Positions 16,535 to 26,458 of a stretch of 64,000 nt of DNA are shown in pieces. Below the pieces are notes generated by a model, which ran no database searches, was not told the DNA's origin, and saw nothing but the letters and a program-made list of their open reading frames with translations. The DNA is from Cytobacillus massiliigabonensis (lineage in GTDB: Bacteria > Bacillota > Bacilli > Bacillales > Cytobacillaceae), in NCBI RefSeq assembly GCF_900199725.1, contig NZ_LT904904.1, positions 1,129,194 to 1,193,193 on the forward strand. The letters run 5' to 3'. Made by a program: the position numbers and the translations under genes. Each line of letters starts with the position of its first letter. Within the stretch, counting starts at the first letter, position 1.

Positions 16535-17854
16535 ATGCTTAGCATGATTGGGTTAATTGGTGGATTGGCATTATTAATATTTTTAACCATGCGTGGAATG
16601 AATCTTCTTGTCGTAGGTCCTTTGTCAGCGATATTTGTTGCCGTCTTTAGCGGGATGCCGCTTTTTCCGCAGCTTGCCGGAGAAGGTGAGGCGAATCTGG
16701 TTGGCAATTATATGTCAGGGTTTTCCGGGTTTGTTACCTCATGGTATTTAATGTTTTTATTAGGTGCTATTTTTGGAAAAGTAATGGAGGATAGCGGGGC
16801 AGCTGATAGTGTTTCCAAGCTGATTGTCGATAAGCTTGGAATGAAGTATGCGGTTCTTGCCATTGTTGTTTCCTGTGCGATCTTAACCTATGGCGGTGTC
16901 AGCTTATTCGTTGTAGCTTTTTCAGTTTATCCAATGGCTTTAAGCTTATTTAAGCAAGCAAACTTGCCGAGAAGATTTATTCCAGCTGCCCTTGCCTTCG
17001 GATCAGTTACATTTACGATGACCTCAGCTGGGTCTCCAGAAATTCAAAACTGGATTCCAATTGAATATCTTGGTACAACGCCATATGCTGGCTTGGAGGT
17101 TAGTATAATCGTTGCTGTCTTTATGATGATATTTGGCTATTGGTGGCTGAAGAGAATGATCACTAAAGCAGTTCAAAGAGGAGAAACATTTATAGCAAGA
17201 GAAAAAGATCCTGTATCAGTAGATAAAAAGTTGCCGAACCCGCTTATGGGAGCAGTGCCATTAATCGTAGTACTTATTATATCATTCATTTTCCACGATT
17301 CTCTTAAACAATCAGCATTAATCATTGCTTTATTAGGTGGAGTAATCGCTACTTATCTACTAAATCGCAAGTATTTCCAAGACTTCTGGAATGCTGTCTC
17401 TGAAGGAACGCTAGGTGCATTAATTGCCATTGGAAATACAGCAGCTGTTGTCGGTTTCGGCGGTGTGGCAAAGGCAGTACCTGCATTTGAAACAGCCGTG
17501 GATTTTATGACCAGCATCCCGGGAAGTCCGCTAATCGGTGCGGCGATCGCCGTGAGTGTAATTGCTGGAATAACTGGATCAGCCTCTGGAGGACAGGTCA
17601 TTGCACTTCCTCTTTTAGCACCACACTATATGGATATGGGAGTTAACCCGGAAGCGCTGCATCGGGTTGCTGCGGTTTCGTCCGGTGCACTTGATTCACT
17701 GCCTCATAATGGATATGTTGTAACTACGGTCCGCTCCATTTGCGGAGAGAGCCATCAGGATGCCTATGGGGCAGTTGGTGCTGTCACGGTCATTGTACCG
17801 TTAATAGGGGTTGCAATTGCTATTATTCTATTCTCTTTTGGACTTGGCATCTGA
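16535..17854 (+). CDS. GntP-family permease, probably for 3-hydroxybutyrate
   Basis: 439 residues, 12 or so hydrophobic segments, with GntP-family features such as YGGVSLFVVAFSVYPMA, the SAGSPEIQNWIP segment, and ITGSASGGQVIALPLLAPHY. AAGGAGG precedes the ATG. Family members carry gluconate or short hydroxyacids. The following gene encodes a 3-hydroxybutyrate-type dehydrogenase, which makes D-3-hydroxybutyrate the more likely substrate here. The gene is expressed from the sigma-54 promoter at 16389. GntP membership is firm; the substrate is an inference from neighbours. Confidence 0.85.
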   Translation: MLSMIGLIGGLALLIFLTMRGMNLLVVGPLSAIFVAVFSGMPLFPQLAGEGEANLVGNYMSGFSGFVTSWYLMFLLGAIFGKVMEDSGAADSVSKLIVDKLGMKYAVLAIVVSCAILTYGGVSLFVVAFSVYPMALSLFKQANLPRRFIPAALAFGSVTFTMTSAGSPEIQNWIPIEYLGTTPYAGLEVSIIVAVFMMIFGYWWLKRMITKAVQRGETFIAREKDPVSVDKKLPNPLMGAVPLIVVLIISFIFHDSLKQSALIIALLGGVIATYLLNRKYFQDFWNAVSEGTLGALIAIGNTAAVVGFGGVAKAVPAFETAVDFMTSIPGSPLIGAAIAVSVIAGITGSASGGQVIALPLLAPHYMDMGVNPEALHRVAAVSSGALDSLPHNGYVVTTVRSICGESHQDAYGAVGAVTVIVPLIGVAIAIILFSFGLGI

Positions 17855-17902
17855 GTCTAGGAATTTCTTTTTCTAGCATTGTTTTTCGAAAGGAGTTTGT
17901 AC

Positions 17903-18679
17903 ATGGTTCAGAAAAAGGTAGTTTTTATTACCGGTGCGGCACAAGGCATCGGTTATGAAATAGGGAAAAGATTTGCAGCCAATGGTGCTGCAATTGTTTT
18001 AACAGATATCCAAGAAGAGTCTGTGAAACGAGCGGCAGAAAAATTACAGAATGAAGGCTGCAAAGCCATTGGCTTAAAATGCGATGTTACTTCTGAAGAA
18101 GATATTAATTTCTGTTTTCAAGAAACCGTTCGGCTTTTCGGCAGACTTGATGTTCTCATAAATAATGCAGGGCTTCAGTATGTGTCAATGATTGAAGATT
18201 TTCCAACAGAAAAATTCGAATTTCTTATCAAGGTTATGCTCACGGCTCCTTTTATTTCAATCAAACATGCTTTGCCAATCATGAAGCAGCAAAAATTTGG
18301 ACGGATTATTAATATGGCATCGATCAATGGATTAGTAGGTTTTGCAGGAAAGGCAGCATACAATAGTGCGAAGCATGGGGTAATAGGGTTAACAAAAGTG
18401 GCGGCATTAGAGACAGCGGAAATGGGGATTACGGTTAATGCCATTTGTCCGGGCTATATTGATACACCACTTGTCCGCAATCAGCTTAATGACCTTGCAG
18501 CAACGAGGAATGTTCCTATCGATAAGGCTCTTGAAGAAATCATATTTCCGTTAGTTCCTCAAAAGAGGCTGTTAACAGTTGAAGAGGTTGCTGACTATGC
18601 TATTTTTCTGTCAAGTGAATCGGCAAGAGGCATAACAGGTCAAGCAATCGTTATTGATGGAGGATATACGGTTCAGTAA
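17903..18679 (+). CDS. bdhA: D-3-hydroxybutyrate dehydrogenase (SDR)
   Basis: 258 residues from ATG 17903, with AAAGGAG upstream. It has the SDR cofactor motif TGAAQGIG (about 10-17), NNAG, catalytic Ser in NMASINGLVG, and the YNSAK Tyr-Lys pair. Segments such as INNAGLQYVSMIEDFP, NAICPGYIDTPLVRNQ and VPQKRLLTVEEVA are characteristic of 3-hydroxybutyrate dehydrogenases (NAD+ to acetoacetate). It follows the permease by 48 bp and ends before a strong terminator. Together with the permease it would let the cell use external or polyhydroxybutyrate-derived hydroxybutyrate. Confidence 0.88.
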   Translation: MVQKKVVFITGAAQGIGYEIGKRFAANGAAIVLTDIQEESVKRAAEKLQNEGCKAIGLKCDVTSEEDINFCFQETVRLFGRLDVLINNAGLQYVSMIEDFPTEKFEFLIKVMLTAPFISIKHALPIMKQQKFGRIINMASINGLVGFAGKAAYNSAKHGVIGLTKVAALETAEMGITVNAICPGYIDTPLVRNQLNDLAATRNVPIDKALEEIIFPLVPQKRLLTVEEVADYAIFLSSESARGITGQAIVIDGGYTVQ

Positions 18680-18744
18680 ATGAGAAAATGGGTAGATGAA
18701 TTGATGGAATGTGGTTGTGGGAAAAATTATTAATAGGACAAAAA

Positions 18745-18779
18745 AAGTTCAGAGTCGTATGGCTCTGAACTTTTTTTTA
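18745..18779 (+). terminator. Intrinsic terminator after bdhA
   Basis: AAGTTCAGAG and CTCTGAACTT pair around an 8-nt loop, with a run of eight or nine T. The remaining gap up to 19025 holds only a 28-codon ORF (18892-18978) that I do not accept as a gene. Confidence 0.92.
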
Positions 18780-19025
18780 GGTTCTTTTTTCGTATACTAT
18801 GCTGCTTTTTTAAACAAATAATGACTGTCATGCACGATAGTAGCCTATATGACATAATCTAATTCGAAAAAGGATTACAAGGTGAATTTCCATGTTACAA
18901 GATAATCGAAATAAGCCACGAAATGATCGTTTGATCCAAAAAAATTATAGGTTGATATTGTTGAGGGAACAGTTATGAAAGTATGTAACAATTCCTGTTA
19001 TTAATCAATTGTTAGGGGAGGATGC

Positions 19026-19940
19026 ATGAGCATGAGCCAGGGCTACCCAGTCTACCCTTATCTTGGTGTTATACAAAAGGTCGTTCAACAGCCAATTGCC
19101 TTTCCACCCCAGCATCAAGAACAGAAACCGGGCTTGGAATGGGCGATGGTTCCACGGCCCATATTTGACTATGCAGACTTTAAAGGCAGTGGGAAACTGC
19201 AGGGAAAAGTAGCACTAATTACAGGAGGGGATAGTGGGATTGGACGTGCGGTAGCAGTAGCTTTTGCCAAAGAAGGGGCCGACTTGACCATTGTCTACCT
19301 TAATGAGGAATACGATGCGATGGAGACAAAGCAATATGTTGAACAATTTGATGTCAACTGTCTTCTTATTCGAGGTGACCTCCGTACCCCTTCAACTTCA
19401 GCACTTGCAGTAAAAAGTACGATCGAAAAATATGGACGCTTAGATATAGTGGTAAATAATGCTGCTGTACAGCCATACACAAAAGATATTATGGATGTAT
19501 CAGATGAACAACTTGAAGATACGTTTCGAACCAATGTGTTCCCATTGTTTTATATGACAAAAGCCTCCCTTCCATATTTGAAAAAAGGCAGTTCAATTAT
19601 CAATACGGCCTCAAGAGTTGCTTATGAAGGAGATAAAAATGTCATTGACTACTCTGCTTCAAAAGGAGCTGTAGTAACCTTCACCCGATCAATGGCATTA
19701 TCACTAGCAGAAAAGGGGATCCGTGTAAATGCTGTCGCTCCGGGTCCTGCATGGACACCTCTAACCGTAAGCACATACCCCGCAGAACATGTAGCTACAC
19801 TTGGCACAGATATACCAATGGGACGGGCTGCACAACCATTTGAAATTGCCCCAGCATTTGTGTACTTAGCTGCAAATCATTCATTTTATGTAACAGGTCA
19901 AACAATCCATGTGAATGGAGGAATTATTCTCTATTCTTAA
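19026..19940 (+). CDS. SDR family oxidoreductase (general stress protein 39-like)
   Basis: 304 residues (ATG at 19032 is an alternative with better spacing from GGGGAGG). An N-terminal extension rich in Pro and Gln precedes the Rossmann fold; cofactor motif TGGDSGIGRAVA (about 66-77), NNAAVQ, INTASRVAYEG with the catalytic Ser, and YSASKGA with Tyr-Lys. The layout matches the YhdF/YdaD-type dehydrogenases of Bacillus, often part of stress regulons. The substrate is unknown. It is monocistronic, ending at the hairpin near 20078. Confidence 0.85.
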   Translation: MSMSQGYPVYPYLGVIQKVVQQPIAFPPQHQEQKPGLEWAMVPRPIFDYADFKGSGKLQGKVALITGGDSGIGRAVAVAFAKEGADLTIVYLNEEYDAMETKQYVEQFDVNCLLIRGDLRTPSTSALAVKSTIEKYGRLDIVVNNAAVQPYTKDIMDVSDEQLEDTFRTNVFPLFYMTKASLPYLKKGSSIINTASRVAYEGDKNVIDYSASKGAVVTFTRSMALSLAEKGIRVNAVAPGPAWTPLTVSTYPAEHVATLGTDIPMGRAAQPFEIAPAFVYLAANHSFYVTGQTIHVNGGIILYS

Positions 19941-20076
19941 ATAGAGAAGGTTCTGAGTACATTTTAAGTTATGTTCTGGTGACCATACCCAGTGAAGAAC
20001 TTAATACTTCAATTCAGTTATTAATTATTGCTTCAAGGAACAAATACTCGTTTTCACGCATATACTATCTATTACA

Positions 20077-20120
20077 TTTCCCGTCAGGATGAGCCCCCTT
20101 GCATCTTGGCGGGAAATTTT
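20077..20120 (+). terminator. Terminator-like hairpin after SDR gene
   Basis: TTTCCCGTCAGGATG pairs (with two G-U pairs) with CATCTTGGCGGGAAA around a C-rich loop and is followed by TTTTAT. It separates the SDR gene from the leuS leader. Confidence 0.65.
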
Positions 20121-20149
20121 ATACAATAGCAATAAAATATTAGCTAACT

Positions 20150-20388
20150 GCCACGATAAGGAGCAGTAGTGGTGTCGAATCCTTTTTAGAGAGCTGACGG
20201 TTGGTGCAAGTCAGCAGGAAGCATCATGAACTCGCCTTTGAGCAGCAAGTGTGAAAGACTAGTAATGCTTGCCGTTTTCCGCGTTAAGGATGAATGAAGC
20301 GAATGACTTTTGTCATTAATGTGGGTGGTACCGCGGGAGATTCATACATAATCCTCTCGTCCCTATTTTGGGATGAGAGGTTTTTTTA
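20150..20388 (+). ncRNA. Leucine T-box riboswitch
   Basis: The conserved T-box AATGTGGGTGGTACCGCGG lies at 20318-20336. Stem I begins near 20150 with AG-bulge-like sequence (GAGAGCTGACGG), and the specifier loop reads GAACTCGCC with a CTC leucine codon at 20231-20233. It ends in an intrinsic terminator at 20353-20387. Uncharged tRNA-Leu binding would favour the antiterminator and leuS expression. Confidence 0.95.
20353..20387 (+). terminator. T-box terminator
   Basis: CCTCTCGTCCC pairs with GGGATGAGAGG (one G-U) around TATTTT, followed by seven T. It is the regulated terminator of the leuS leader; CCGCGG in the T-box is the competing antiterminator sequence. Confidence 0.92.
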
Positions 20389-20430
20389 TTACTGCTAAAA
20401 AATGCAGTTCAAAATTGAAGTCAGAAAGCA

Positions 20431-20472
20431 GTCTAGCTTCGGACGCCATCGGCGATAAGCAGGCGCCTACGC
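20431..20472 (+). repeat. Bacillaceae intergenic repeat, copy 2
   Basis: GTCTAGCTTCGGACGCC...AGGCGCCTACGC lies between the T-box terminator and the leuS RBS. It shares the TCTAGCTTC head with the copy at 2448 and has the same GC-rich composition. Confidence 0.6.
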
Positions 20473-20497
20473 ATTCTGGCATTAGGAGGAAAAGACA

Positions 20498-22915
20498 ATG
20501 AGCTTCAATCACCAGAAGATTGAAAAGAAGTGGCAAAATGTCTGGGAAGACAGTAAAACCTTTAAGACAAGTGAGGATAAAGGGAAAAATAAATTTTACG
20601 CACTAGATATGTTTCCATATCCATCTGGTGCAGGTCTTCACGTGGGACATCCAGAAGGCTACACAGCAACAGATATTCTTTCCCGTATGAAGCGGATGCA
20701 AGGATTTAATGTTCTTCATCCAATGGGATGGGACGCATTTGGATTGCCAGCTGAGCAGTACGCATTGGATACAGGAAATGATCCGGCTGAATTTACGGAG
20801 CAAAATATTAATACATTCCGACGTCAAATTAAAGCATTAGGTTTTTCTTATGATTGGGATCGTGAAGTGAATACGACTGATCCTGAGTATTACAAATGGA
20901 CGCAATGGATTTTCTTGAAGCTTTATGAAAAAGGGCTTGCTTATATTGATGAAGTAGCGGTTAACTGGTGCCCGGCACTTGGAACTGTACTTGCTAATGA
21001 AGAAGTAATCGATGGAAAAAGTGAGCGTGGCGGACATCCAGTTGTACGTAAGCCAATGAGACAGTGGATGCTGAAAATTACAGCATATGCTGACCGCTTG
21101 CTTGAAGATTTAGATTTATTGGATTGGCCTGAAAGCCTTAAAGATATGCAGCGCAACTGGATTGGCCGCTCAGAAGGTGCTGAGGTTACATTCCAAATTG
21201 AAGGGCACGAAGGAAACTTTACTGTATTTACAACCCGCCCAGACACCCTTTTTGGTGCAACGTATGCAGTGCTAGCTCCAGAACATGTTTTAGTCAATGA
21301 AATTACAACAGATGGTCAGAGAGAAGCAGTTAATGCGTACATCGAAAAAATCCAAAGCAAAAGTGACCTTGAAAGAACAGATTTGGCAAAAGAAAAGACC
21401 GGTGTATTTACAGGTGCCTATGCAATCAATCCAGTAAATGGCGAAAAAATGCCAATTTGGATCGCTGATTATGTATTAGCTAGCTATGGAACAGGTGCGA
21501 TCATGGCAGTTCCAGGACATGATGAACGTGATTATGAGTTCGCAAAGCAATTTGACCTTCCGATTATTGAGGTAGTTTCCGGCGGAGATGTTCAAAAAGA
21601 GGCATACACAGGTGATGGCGAGCATGTAAACTCAGGCTTCTTGAATGGAATGAACAAAGAAGACGCGATTGAAAAAATGATTGCATGGCTTGAGGAAAAA
21701 GAGATCGGGACGAAAAAGGTAACCTATCGTCTTCGTGATTGGCTTTTTAGCCGTCAGCGTTACTGGGGAGAGCCGATTCCGATCATTCATTGGGAGGATG
21801 GCACAATGTCAGCTGTTCCAGAAGACCAGCTTCCATTAATCCTTCCAAAGACAACAGAAATCAAGCCGTCCGGTACAGGGGAATCTCCACTGGCGAATAT
21901 TGAAGATTGGGTAAATGTTGTTGACCCTGAAACTGGTAAAAAAGGCCGCAGAGAAACGAATACAATGCCGCAATGGGCTGGCAGCTGCTGGTATTATTTA
22001 CGCTATATCGATCCGAAAAACACAGAAGCCCTTGCAGATGCTGAAAAATTAAAAGAATGGCTTCCAGTTGATATTTATATTGGCGGAGCAGAGCATGCGG
22101 TGCTTCACCTTCTATATGCGCGCTTCTGGCATAAGGTTTTATATGATATCGGTGTGGTTCATACGAAGGAGCCTTTCCAAAAGCTATTCAACCAAGGGAT
22201 GATTCTTGGAGAAGGAAATGAAAAAATGAGTAAGTCAAAGGGGAATGTTGTAAACCCTGATGATATTATTGAAAGCCATGGTGCAGATACACTTCGCTTA
22301 TATGAAATGTTTATGGGACCATTAGATGCTTCGATTGCCTGGTCAACAAATGGATTAGATGGATCAAGAAGATTCTTAGACCGTGTGTGGCGTTTATTGG
22401 TTGAGGAGAATGGGGACTTAAATCCGAAAATCCAAGCTGCTGAAGAAGCAGGCGACTTAGAGAAGATTTACCACCAAACGGTGAAAAAGGTTACAGAGGA
22501 TTATGAAGGATTGCGTTTCAATACCGCTATTTCACAATTAATGGTCTTTATAAATGAAGCGTATAAATCAACTGTTCTGCCAAAGAAGTATATTGAAGGA
22601 TTTGTGAAATTGCTGTCACCGATCACACCTCACGTTGCAGAGGAGCTTTGGGAAAAGCTTGGCCATAACGGTACGATTGCTTATGAAGCATGGCCAGCAT
22701 TTGACGAAGCAAAACTAGTGGATGATGAAGTTGAAATTGTTATTCAGATTAACGGAAAAGTGAAGGCAAAGCTTCGCGTTCCATCTGATGCCCAAAAAGA
22801 TGTGCTTGAAAAAATCGCTATGGATGATGATAAGGTGAAAGAGCAAATTGATGGGAAAACCATCCGTAAAGTAATTGCGGTACCAGGGAAACTAGTTAAT
22901 ATCGTGGCGAACTAG
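20498..22915 (+). CDS. leuS: Leucyl-tRNA synthetase
   Basis: 805 residues, the usual bacterial length. The class I HIGH motif appears as [11 protein letters not shown] (about residues 46-56), the editing CP1 domain includes [12 protein letters not shown], and KMSKSKGN is near residue 576. It charges tRNA-Leu with leucine in the cytosol. TTAGGAGG precedes the ATG. Expression is under the leucine T-box at 20150. Confidence 0.98.
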   Translation: MSFNHQKIEKKWQNVWEDSKTFKTSEDKGKNKFYALDMFPYPSGAGLHVGHPEGYTATDILSRMKRMQGFNVLHPMGWDAFGLPAEQYALDTGNDPAEFTEQNINTFRRQIKALGFSYDWDREVNTTDPEYYKWTQWIFLKLYEKGLAYIDEVAVNWCPALGTVLANEEVIDGKSERGGHPVVRKPMRQWMLKITAYADRLLEDLDLLDWPESLKDMQRNWIGRSEGAEVTFQIEGHEGNFTVFTTRPDTLFGATYAVLAPEHVLVNEITTDGQREAVNAYIEKIQSKSDLERTDLAKEKTGVFTGAYAINPVNGEKMPIWIADYVLASYGTGAIMAVPGHDERDYEFAKQFDLPIIEVVSGGDVQKEAYTGDGEHVNSGFLNGMNKEDAIEKMIAWLEEKEIGTKKVTYRLRDWLFSRQRYWGEPIPIIHWEDGTMSAVPEDQLPLILPKTTEIKPSGTGESPLANIEDWVNVVDPETGKKGRRETNTMPQWAGSCWYYLRYIDPKNTEALADAEKLKEWLPVDIYIGGAEHAVLHLLYARFWHKVLYDIGVVHTKEPFQKLFNQGMILGEGNEKMSKSKGNVVNPDDIIESHGADTLRLYEMFMGPLDASIAWSTNGLDGSRRFLDRVWRLLVEENGDLNPKIQAAEEAGDLEKIYHQTVKKVTEDYEGLRFNTAISQLMVFINEAYKSTVLPKKYIEGFVKLLSPITPHVAEELWEKLGHNGTIAYEAWPAFDEAKLVDDEVEIVIQINGKVKAKLRVPSDAQKDVLEKIAMDDDKVKEQIDGKTIRKVIAVPGKLVNIVAN

Positions 22916-23061
22916 AAAAGCGGAAGCGGCTTGCTCACCCCCGACAAGCATAAGACGAGCTGGAATGAAGGTTGTCCTTTAACCTTCAAGCCAGATTGGC
23001 TTATGACCTCGAGGGGGTAGCCACTGAAGCTGGCCAGAGAAAAGCGCAGGCGACTGATCAG
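22916..23061 (-). repeat. Bacillaceae intergenic repeat, copy 3 (reverse, composite)
   Basis: Starts GAAAAGCGGAAGCGGCTTG right after the leuS stop and ends GAAAAGCGCAGGCGACTGATCAG. Both are reverse complements of the 3' end seen at 60664-60729. An internal inverted repeat (ACCTTCAT-type arms around 22965-22995) and the CCCCCGA/TCGAGGGGG pair give a long stem. It may be one copy inserted in or joined to another. Confidence 0.65.
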
Positions 23062-23062
23062 A

Positions 23063-23097
23063 ACATCCTCCGATTGTGTTTTCGGAGGATGTTTTTT
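23063..23097 (+). terminator. Intrinsic terminator of leuS
   Basis: ACATCCTCCGA and TCGGAGGATGT form an 11-bp stem followed by TTTTTT. Confidence 0.92.
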
Positions 23098-23136
23098 ACA
23101 ATAGGGAGATAAATAAATTTAGAAGGGATTTTTTAA

Positions 23137-23454
23137 ATGGAATCAATCGAAATCATTACAACAGATGAATTAGAGGAAAAAATTGCTGCCGGTGAAAAGC
23201 TGGAGCTTGTTGATGTAAGAGAAGATGAAGAAGTAGCGCAAGGGATGATCCCTGGTGCTAAGCATATACGTATGATGACCATTCCTGAAAATCTTGATTC
23301 CTTTGATAAAAATAAGGAATACATTTTTATTTGCCGTTCTGGCGCACGCAGCGAAAATGTTTGTCATTACATGCAAGACCAAGGATTCAAGGTTAGAAAT
23401 ATGATTGGCGGGATGCTGAATTGGTCTGGGGAAACAGTGAAGCCTGAAAAGTGA
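23137..23454 (+). CDS. Rhodanese-like domain protein
   Basis: 105 residues, a single rhodanese domain. The active-site loop reads CRSGAR (Cys about residue 69), with the conserved ELVDVREDEEVAQGMIPGAKHI at the start and GFKVRNMIGGMLNW at the end. Such stand-alone rhodaneses carry a persulfide and serve as cytosolic sulfur carriers. It is monocistronic between two terminators. Sulfur-relay genes lie about 3 kb downstream, but there is no direct operon link. Confidence 0.92.
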   Translation: MESIEIITTDELEEKIAAGEKLELVDVREDEEVAQGMIPGAKHIRMMTIPENLDSFDKNKEYIFICRSGARSENVCHYMQDQGFKVRNMIGGMLNWSGETVKPEK

Positions 23455-23470
23455 GGATCATTCTTCTAAG

Positions 23471-23511
23471 AAAAAGAACAGACTGCTAGGTATGGCAGTC
23501 TGTTCTTTTTC
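23471..23511. terminator. Bidirectional intrinsic terminator
   Basis: AAAAAGAACAGACTGC and GCAGTCTGTTCTTTTT pair around an 8-nt loop; A and T runs on both sides serve the convergent rhodanese and LysR genes. Confidence 0.92.
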
Positions 23512-24417
23512 TTAATAAGTATCTAATTTTAATTCTTTCACATCCTCAATAAATAATTTTGAAGCTAATGATAATGTTTTGTTTTTATGATAAACAAGAT
23601 AAAAAAACCTTTCATCATGAAAGTCCTTAATTTCGTACATATGAATTAAATTGGCTGAAGCAAATTCTTGTGCAGCTATTTCTGAAATAATGGAGATTCC
23701 TATATTTTGTTTAACAAACTGGATCAAACTATTGCCAGAATCCGTATGGACGACTGTATGTAAATGTTCCTTTGAAATCTTTTTCTTTTCTAAAAACTTA
23801 TTTAGTAGTGACCTTGTACCAGAATCTGAGCTTCTCATAATTAGAGGATGCTTAATGATTTCCTCTAAACAAACGGGTCCATTAAATTCTAGTTCTTTAG
23901 AAGTAATTAATACTAATTTTTCTTTTTGAAGTGGAAGATAGCAAAGCTTATCATTTTCATATTTTTTTCCTAGAATACCAATATCTACAGTTCGATCCAG
24001 AACATGTTCTACGACCCTTTTTGATGAGGATTCTGAGATATGAAAAGAAATATTTGGATGAACATGATTGAAATGTTTAATTATACTTGGAATGATAAAG
24101 GAGCCAGGAACAGAGCTTGTAGCAATTTTTACAATTCCGCGAAAGTCCATCATTTCCCTCTTTAGATCAAGCAATGCCTCATCTTTTAATAGTAAAATTT
24201 TTTGTGCCCAATGATGTAATCGTTCCCCATGCGGTGTTAGTATTGTATCTCTTCCATCCCGGTCAAAAAGCTTGAGGTTTAAACTTTTCTCTAATGCCTT
24301 AATATGTGAGCTGACTGTTGATTGGCTTAAAAAAACGTCATCAGCTGCTTTCGAAAAGTTTTTATGCTCGACAACCTTCGTAAAAACAAATAATTGGTGC
24401 AAATCCATTTCCTGCAC
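23512..24417 (-). CDS. LysR-family regulator (CysL-like)
   Basis: 301 residues. An N-terminal winged HTH (LHQLFVFTKVVEHKNFSKAA...LSQSTVSSHIKALE) is followed by a substrate-binding domain of two alpha/beta lobes (VKIATSSVPGSFIIPSII; RSSDSGTRSLLNKF). It resembles CysL/YwfK and the LysR proteins annotated with selenium or sulfur metabolism. Its ligand is not evident. The divergent upstream region (24425-24485) has ATTGATA/TATCAAT inverted elements that could be its operator. Its nearest divergent gene is cse60, not the sulfur operon. Confidence 0.85.
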   Translation of the reverse strand: MQEMDLHQLFVFTKVVEHKNFSKAADDVFLSQSTVSSHIKALEKSLNLKLFDRDGRDTILTPHGERLHHWAQKILLLKDEALLDLKREMMDFRGIVKIATSSVPGSFIIPSIIKHFNHVHPNISFHISESSSKRVVEHVLDRTVDIGILGKKYENDKLCYLPLQKEKLVLITSKELEFNGPVCLEEIIKHPLIMRSSDSGTRSLLNKFLEKKKISKEHLHTVVHTDSGNSLIQFVKQNIGISIISEIAAQEFASANLIHMYEIKDFHDERFFYLVYHKNKTLSLASKLFIEDVKELKLDTY

Positions 24418-24427
24418 CTCCTATCTC

Positions 24428-24470
24428 ATTGATAATATCGATTGAATCCTATATATGATATCAATTAATT
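24428..24470. promoter_or_regulatory. Candidate LysR operator region
   Basis: ATTGATAATATCGATTG and, 12 nt on, GATATCAAT give interrupted dyad symmetry with A/T-rich flanks just upstream of the LysR start. LysR regulators typically bind such T-N11-A dyads in their own promoters. Boundaries and function are inferred. Confidence 0.35.
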
Positions 24471-24666
24471 GTATTTATATAAGAATACCATTTCTATATG
24501 AGATAAGGGTGTGAAGTTTTGTCCAAAATTAAAAACTTAATACGATAAGAGGAAACGGGCAATTAAAAGGAAGGGAATACTTCTAATGTAAATTAATTAT
24601 AAAATGACTAAATATTGACTATTCAGTTAATAATGATTCTAAAACACTGGAAAGGGTGAGGGGTCT

Positions 24667-24849
24667 TTGATTCAGGTCAAATTATTTGATCAAGAGCATG
24701 AGAAAGATCTCGAGTTGGAAATGAATCGATTTTTACAGAAAATAGAAGAGAAAAAGCTGCTCGATATTAAATATAATGTGGCAGCTGTTCATGAGGATGA
24801 AGATGAGCAGATTTACTGTTTCTCGGCAATGATTATTTATCGGGCATAA
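24667..24849 (+). CDS. cse60: Sporulation protein Cse60 homolog
   Basis: 60 residues beginning at TTG 24667 (MIQVKLFDQEHEKDLELEMN), with GGGTGAGG upstream. It matches the Bacillus Cse60 family in length and in the opening IQVKxFDxEHExDLE pattern. Cse60 is expressed early in the mother cell in B. subtilis; its molecular role is unknown. No membrane segment is seen. It is monocistronic and closed by a terminator at 24861. Confidence 0.82.
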   Translation: MIQVKLFDQEHEKDLELEMNRFLQKIEEKKLLDIKYNVAAVHEDEDEQIYCFSAMIIYRA

Positions 24850-24859
24850 ATGAGTGGGT

Positions 24860-24891
24860 TACGATCACTTGTAGTGATCGTTATTTTTTTT
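24860..24891 (+). terminator. Intrinsic terminator of cse60
   Basis: ACGATCACT and AGTGATCGT pair around TGT, followed by TATTTTTTTT. Confidence 0.92.
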
Positions 24892-24963
24892 GCTTCTTCC
24901 TAAAATGGGTATTTTAATAAAATGAGGTCACTTAAAAGGTAAGTGTGCCGAATATGGTAATAA

Positions 24964-24998
24964 ATACAAAAATCGGTCACATAAAATTTTATGTGACC
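24964..24998 (-). terminator. Intrinsic terminator of the flavoprotein gene
   Basis: A perfect 24-bp palindrome at 24975-24998 (GGTCACAT...ATGTGACC) is followed on the minus strand by GATTTTTGTATTT. It lies about 20 bp past the stop of the leftward gene. Confidence 0.8.
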
Positions 24999-25017
24999 TC
25001 AAAATACATATCCATAA

Positions 25018-26301
25018 TTATTTTTGGTTTCGCGCTGTCAGTGCCGCATTGATTCCAGCGAGCCTCCCTGTTACAAGTGCAGAGGTGATATTGTATCCGC
25101 CAGTATAGCCGTGAATATCAAGAATTTCTCCGCAAAAAAACAATCCCGCCATTAATTTTGAAGCCATTGTTTGCGGCTCGATTTCTTTGACGGAAACGCC
25201 ACCGCCGGTAACAAACGCCTTCTCTAATGGAAGTGTTCCATTAACTTGAAACTGAAATTTTTTACAGCTACTCACAAAGCTTCTCAGTTTTTCATTTGAG
25301 ATGGTTCCTCCTTGAGCAGAAGGGTCAATATTTCCGCGCTCGAGCAGGAACAATAAATATCTTTCAGGTAAAAAGCCTTTTAAAAGATTTTTGATGCTTT
25401 TCTTTGGTTCATCTTTAATAAGCTTATATATTTCCTGGAGCAATGGTTCTTCTTTTTTATCAGGGATAGCATCAAGACTCATTGTAACCTCACGTAAGTC
25501 CCACTTTTTCATCGCTTTAACGACAAATTGGCTGCATCGTAACACGGCAGGACCGCTGACACCAAAGTGGGTGAAAATCATATCCATCCGATGTGTAATC
25601 AAGGATTTGCCTTTTGGATTCAATACACTTAATGCTGCACTTCTTAAAGATAATCCTTGCAAAGTTTTTTCCTTAATAAAAGGTTCAGCGGATGTGACTG
25701 GTACTTCTGTTGGAAATAAATCGGTTATCGTATGACCGCCCTTTTTCGCCCATGCATACCCGTCCCCTGTAGAGCCTGTATGTGGCACAGACTTACCGCC
25801 GACAGCAATAACGACTGAATCCGCCTCATATACTTGCCCATTTTTTAATTCAACCGAATGAACTTGTCCGTTTTTATAATGGACATCACTAATCGGACAA
25901 TTCGTTTTGATCTCTACCTTTAAATCCTTCAATCTTGTAAGCAATGCATCAACAACAGATTGTGCTTTATCTGTAACAGGAAACATCCTGCCGTGATCCT
26001 CTTCCTTAAGCTGAATCCCAAGCTTTTCGAAAAATTTGATGATATCTTCATTGCTAAAAAGGGAAAAGGCACTGTACAAAAAGCGGCCGTTCCCTGGAAT
26101 GTGCTTAATTATTTCATCAACTGGCAGCCGGTTAGTCACATTGCATCTGCCTCCGCCTGAAATGGCTAACTTTCTGCCTAACTTGTCCCCTTTATCAATA
26201 AGGAGAACTTTTGCTTTGTTTTCAGCCGCACCAATGGCTGCCATCAACCCTGAAGGGCCGCCGCCAATCACTATTACATCATACTTCAATTTTTTCACCA
26301 A
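25018..26301 (-). CDS. ytfP: FAD-dependent oxidoreductase YtfP (HI0933/BaiN-like)
   Basis: 427 residues. The N-terminal dinucleotide site is [19 protein letters not shown], followed by [16 protein letters not shown], the fingerprint of the HI0933-like flavoprotein family; the C-terminus has [26 protein letters not shown]. The family includes the BaiN reductase, and B. subtilis YtfP is the local homolog. A TTG at 26301 is the likely start, with AAGGATG upstream; a start at a later codon cannot be excluded. The physiological substrate is unknown. Confidence 0.9.
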   Translation of the reverse strand: MVKKLKYDVIVIGGGPSGLMAAIGAAENKAKVLLIDKGDKLGRKLAISGGGRCNVTNRLPVDEIIKHIPGNGRFLYSAFSLFSNEDIIKFFEKLGIQLKEEDHGRMFPVTDKAQSVVDALLTRLKDLKVEIKTNCPISDVHYKNGQVHSVELKNGQVYEADSVVIAVGGKSVPHTGSTGDGYAWAKKGGHTITDLFPTEVPVTSAEPFIKEKTLQGLSLRSAALSVLNPKGKSLITHRMDMIFTHFGVSGPAVLRCSQFVVKAMKKWDLREVTMSLDAIPDKKEEPLLQEIYKLIKDEPKKSIKNLLKGFLPERYLLFLLERGNIDPSAQGGTISNEKLRSFVSSCKKFQFQVNGTLPLEKAFVTGGGVSVKEIEPQTMASKLMAGLFFCGEILDIHGYTGGYNITSALVTGRLAGINAALTARNQK

Positions 26302-26458
26302 CTTATTTCATCCTTAATTTACTTTACAATTATAAACGATTCGCATTGAAATACATAATATGCAAAAAAATTCTTGAGTTTAAATTCTGCTAATTAAACT
26401 GATTCACTATCTATTCGAAAATACGATACATCATCATCGATACCATAGATAGATTGAA

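Noticed and set aside
18892..18978. 28-codon ORF with a possible AAGGTG site before the SDR gene
   Set aside because: Too short and without family resemblance that I can defend; could be a remnant but not supported as a gene.
23512..24417. LysR gene as direct regulator of the sulfur operon
   Set aside because: About 2 kb and two unrelated genes lie between them, and the LysR dyad sits by its own promoter; no matching dyad was seen at 26460-26540.
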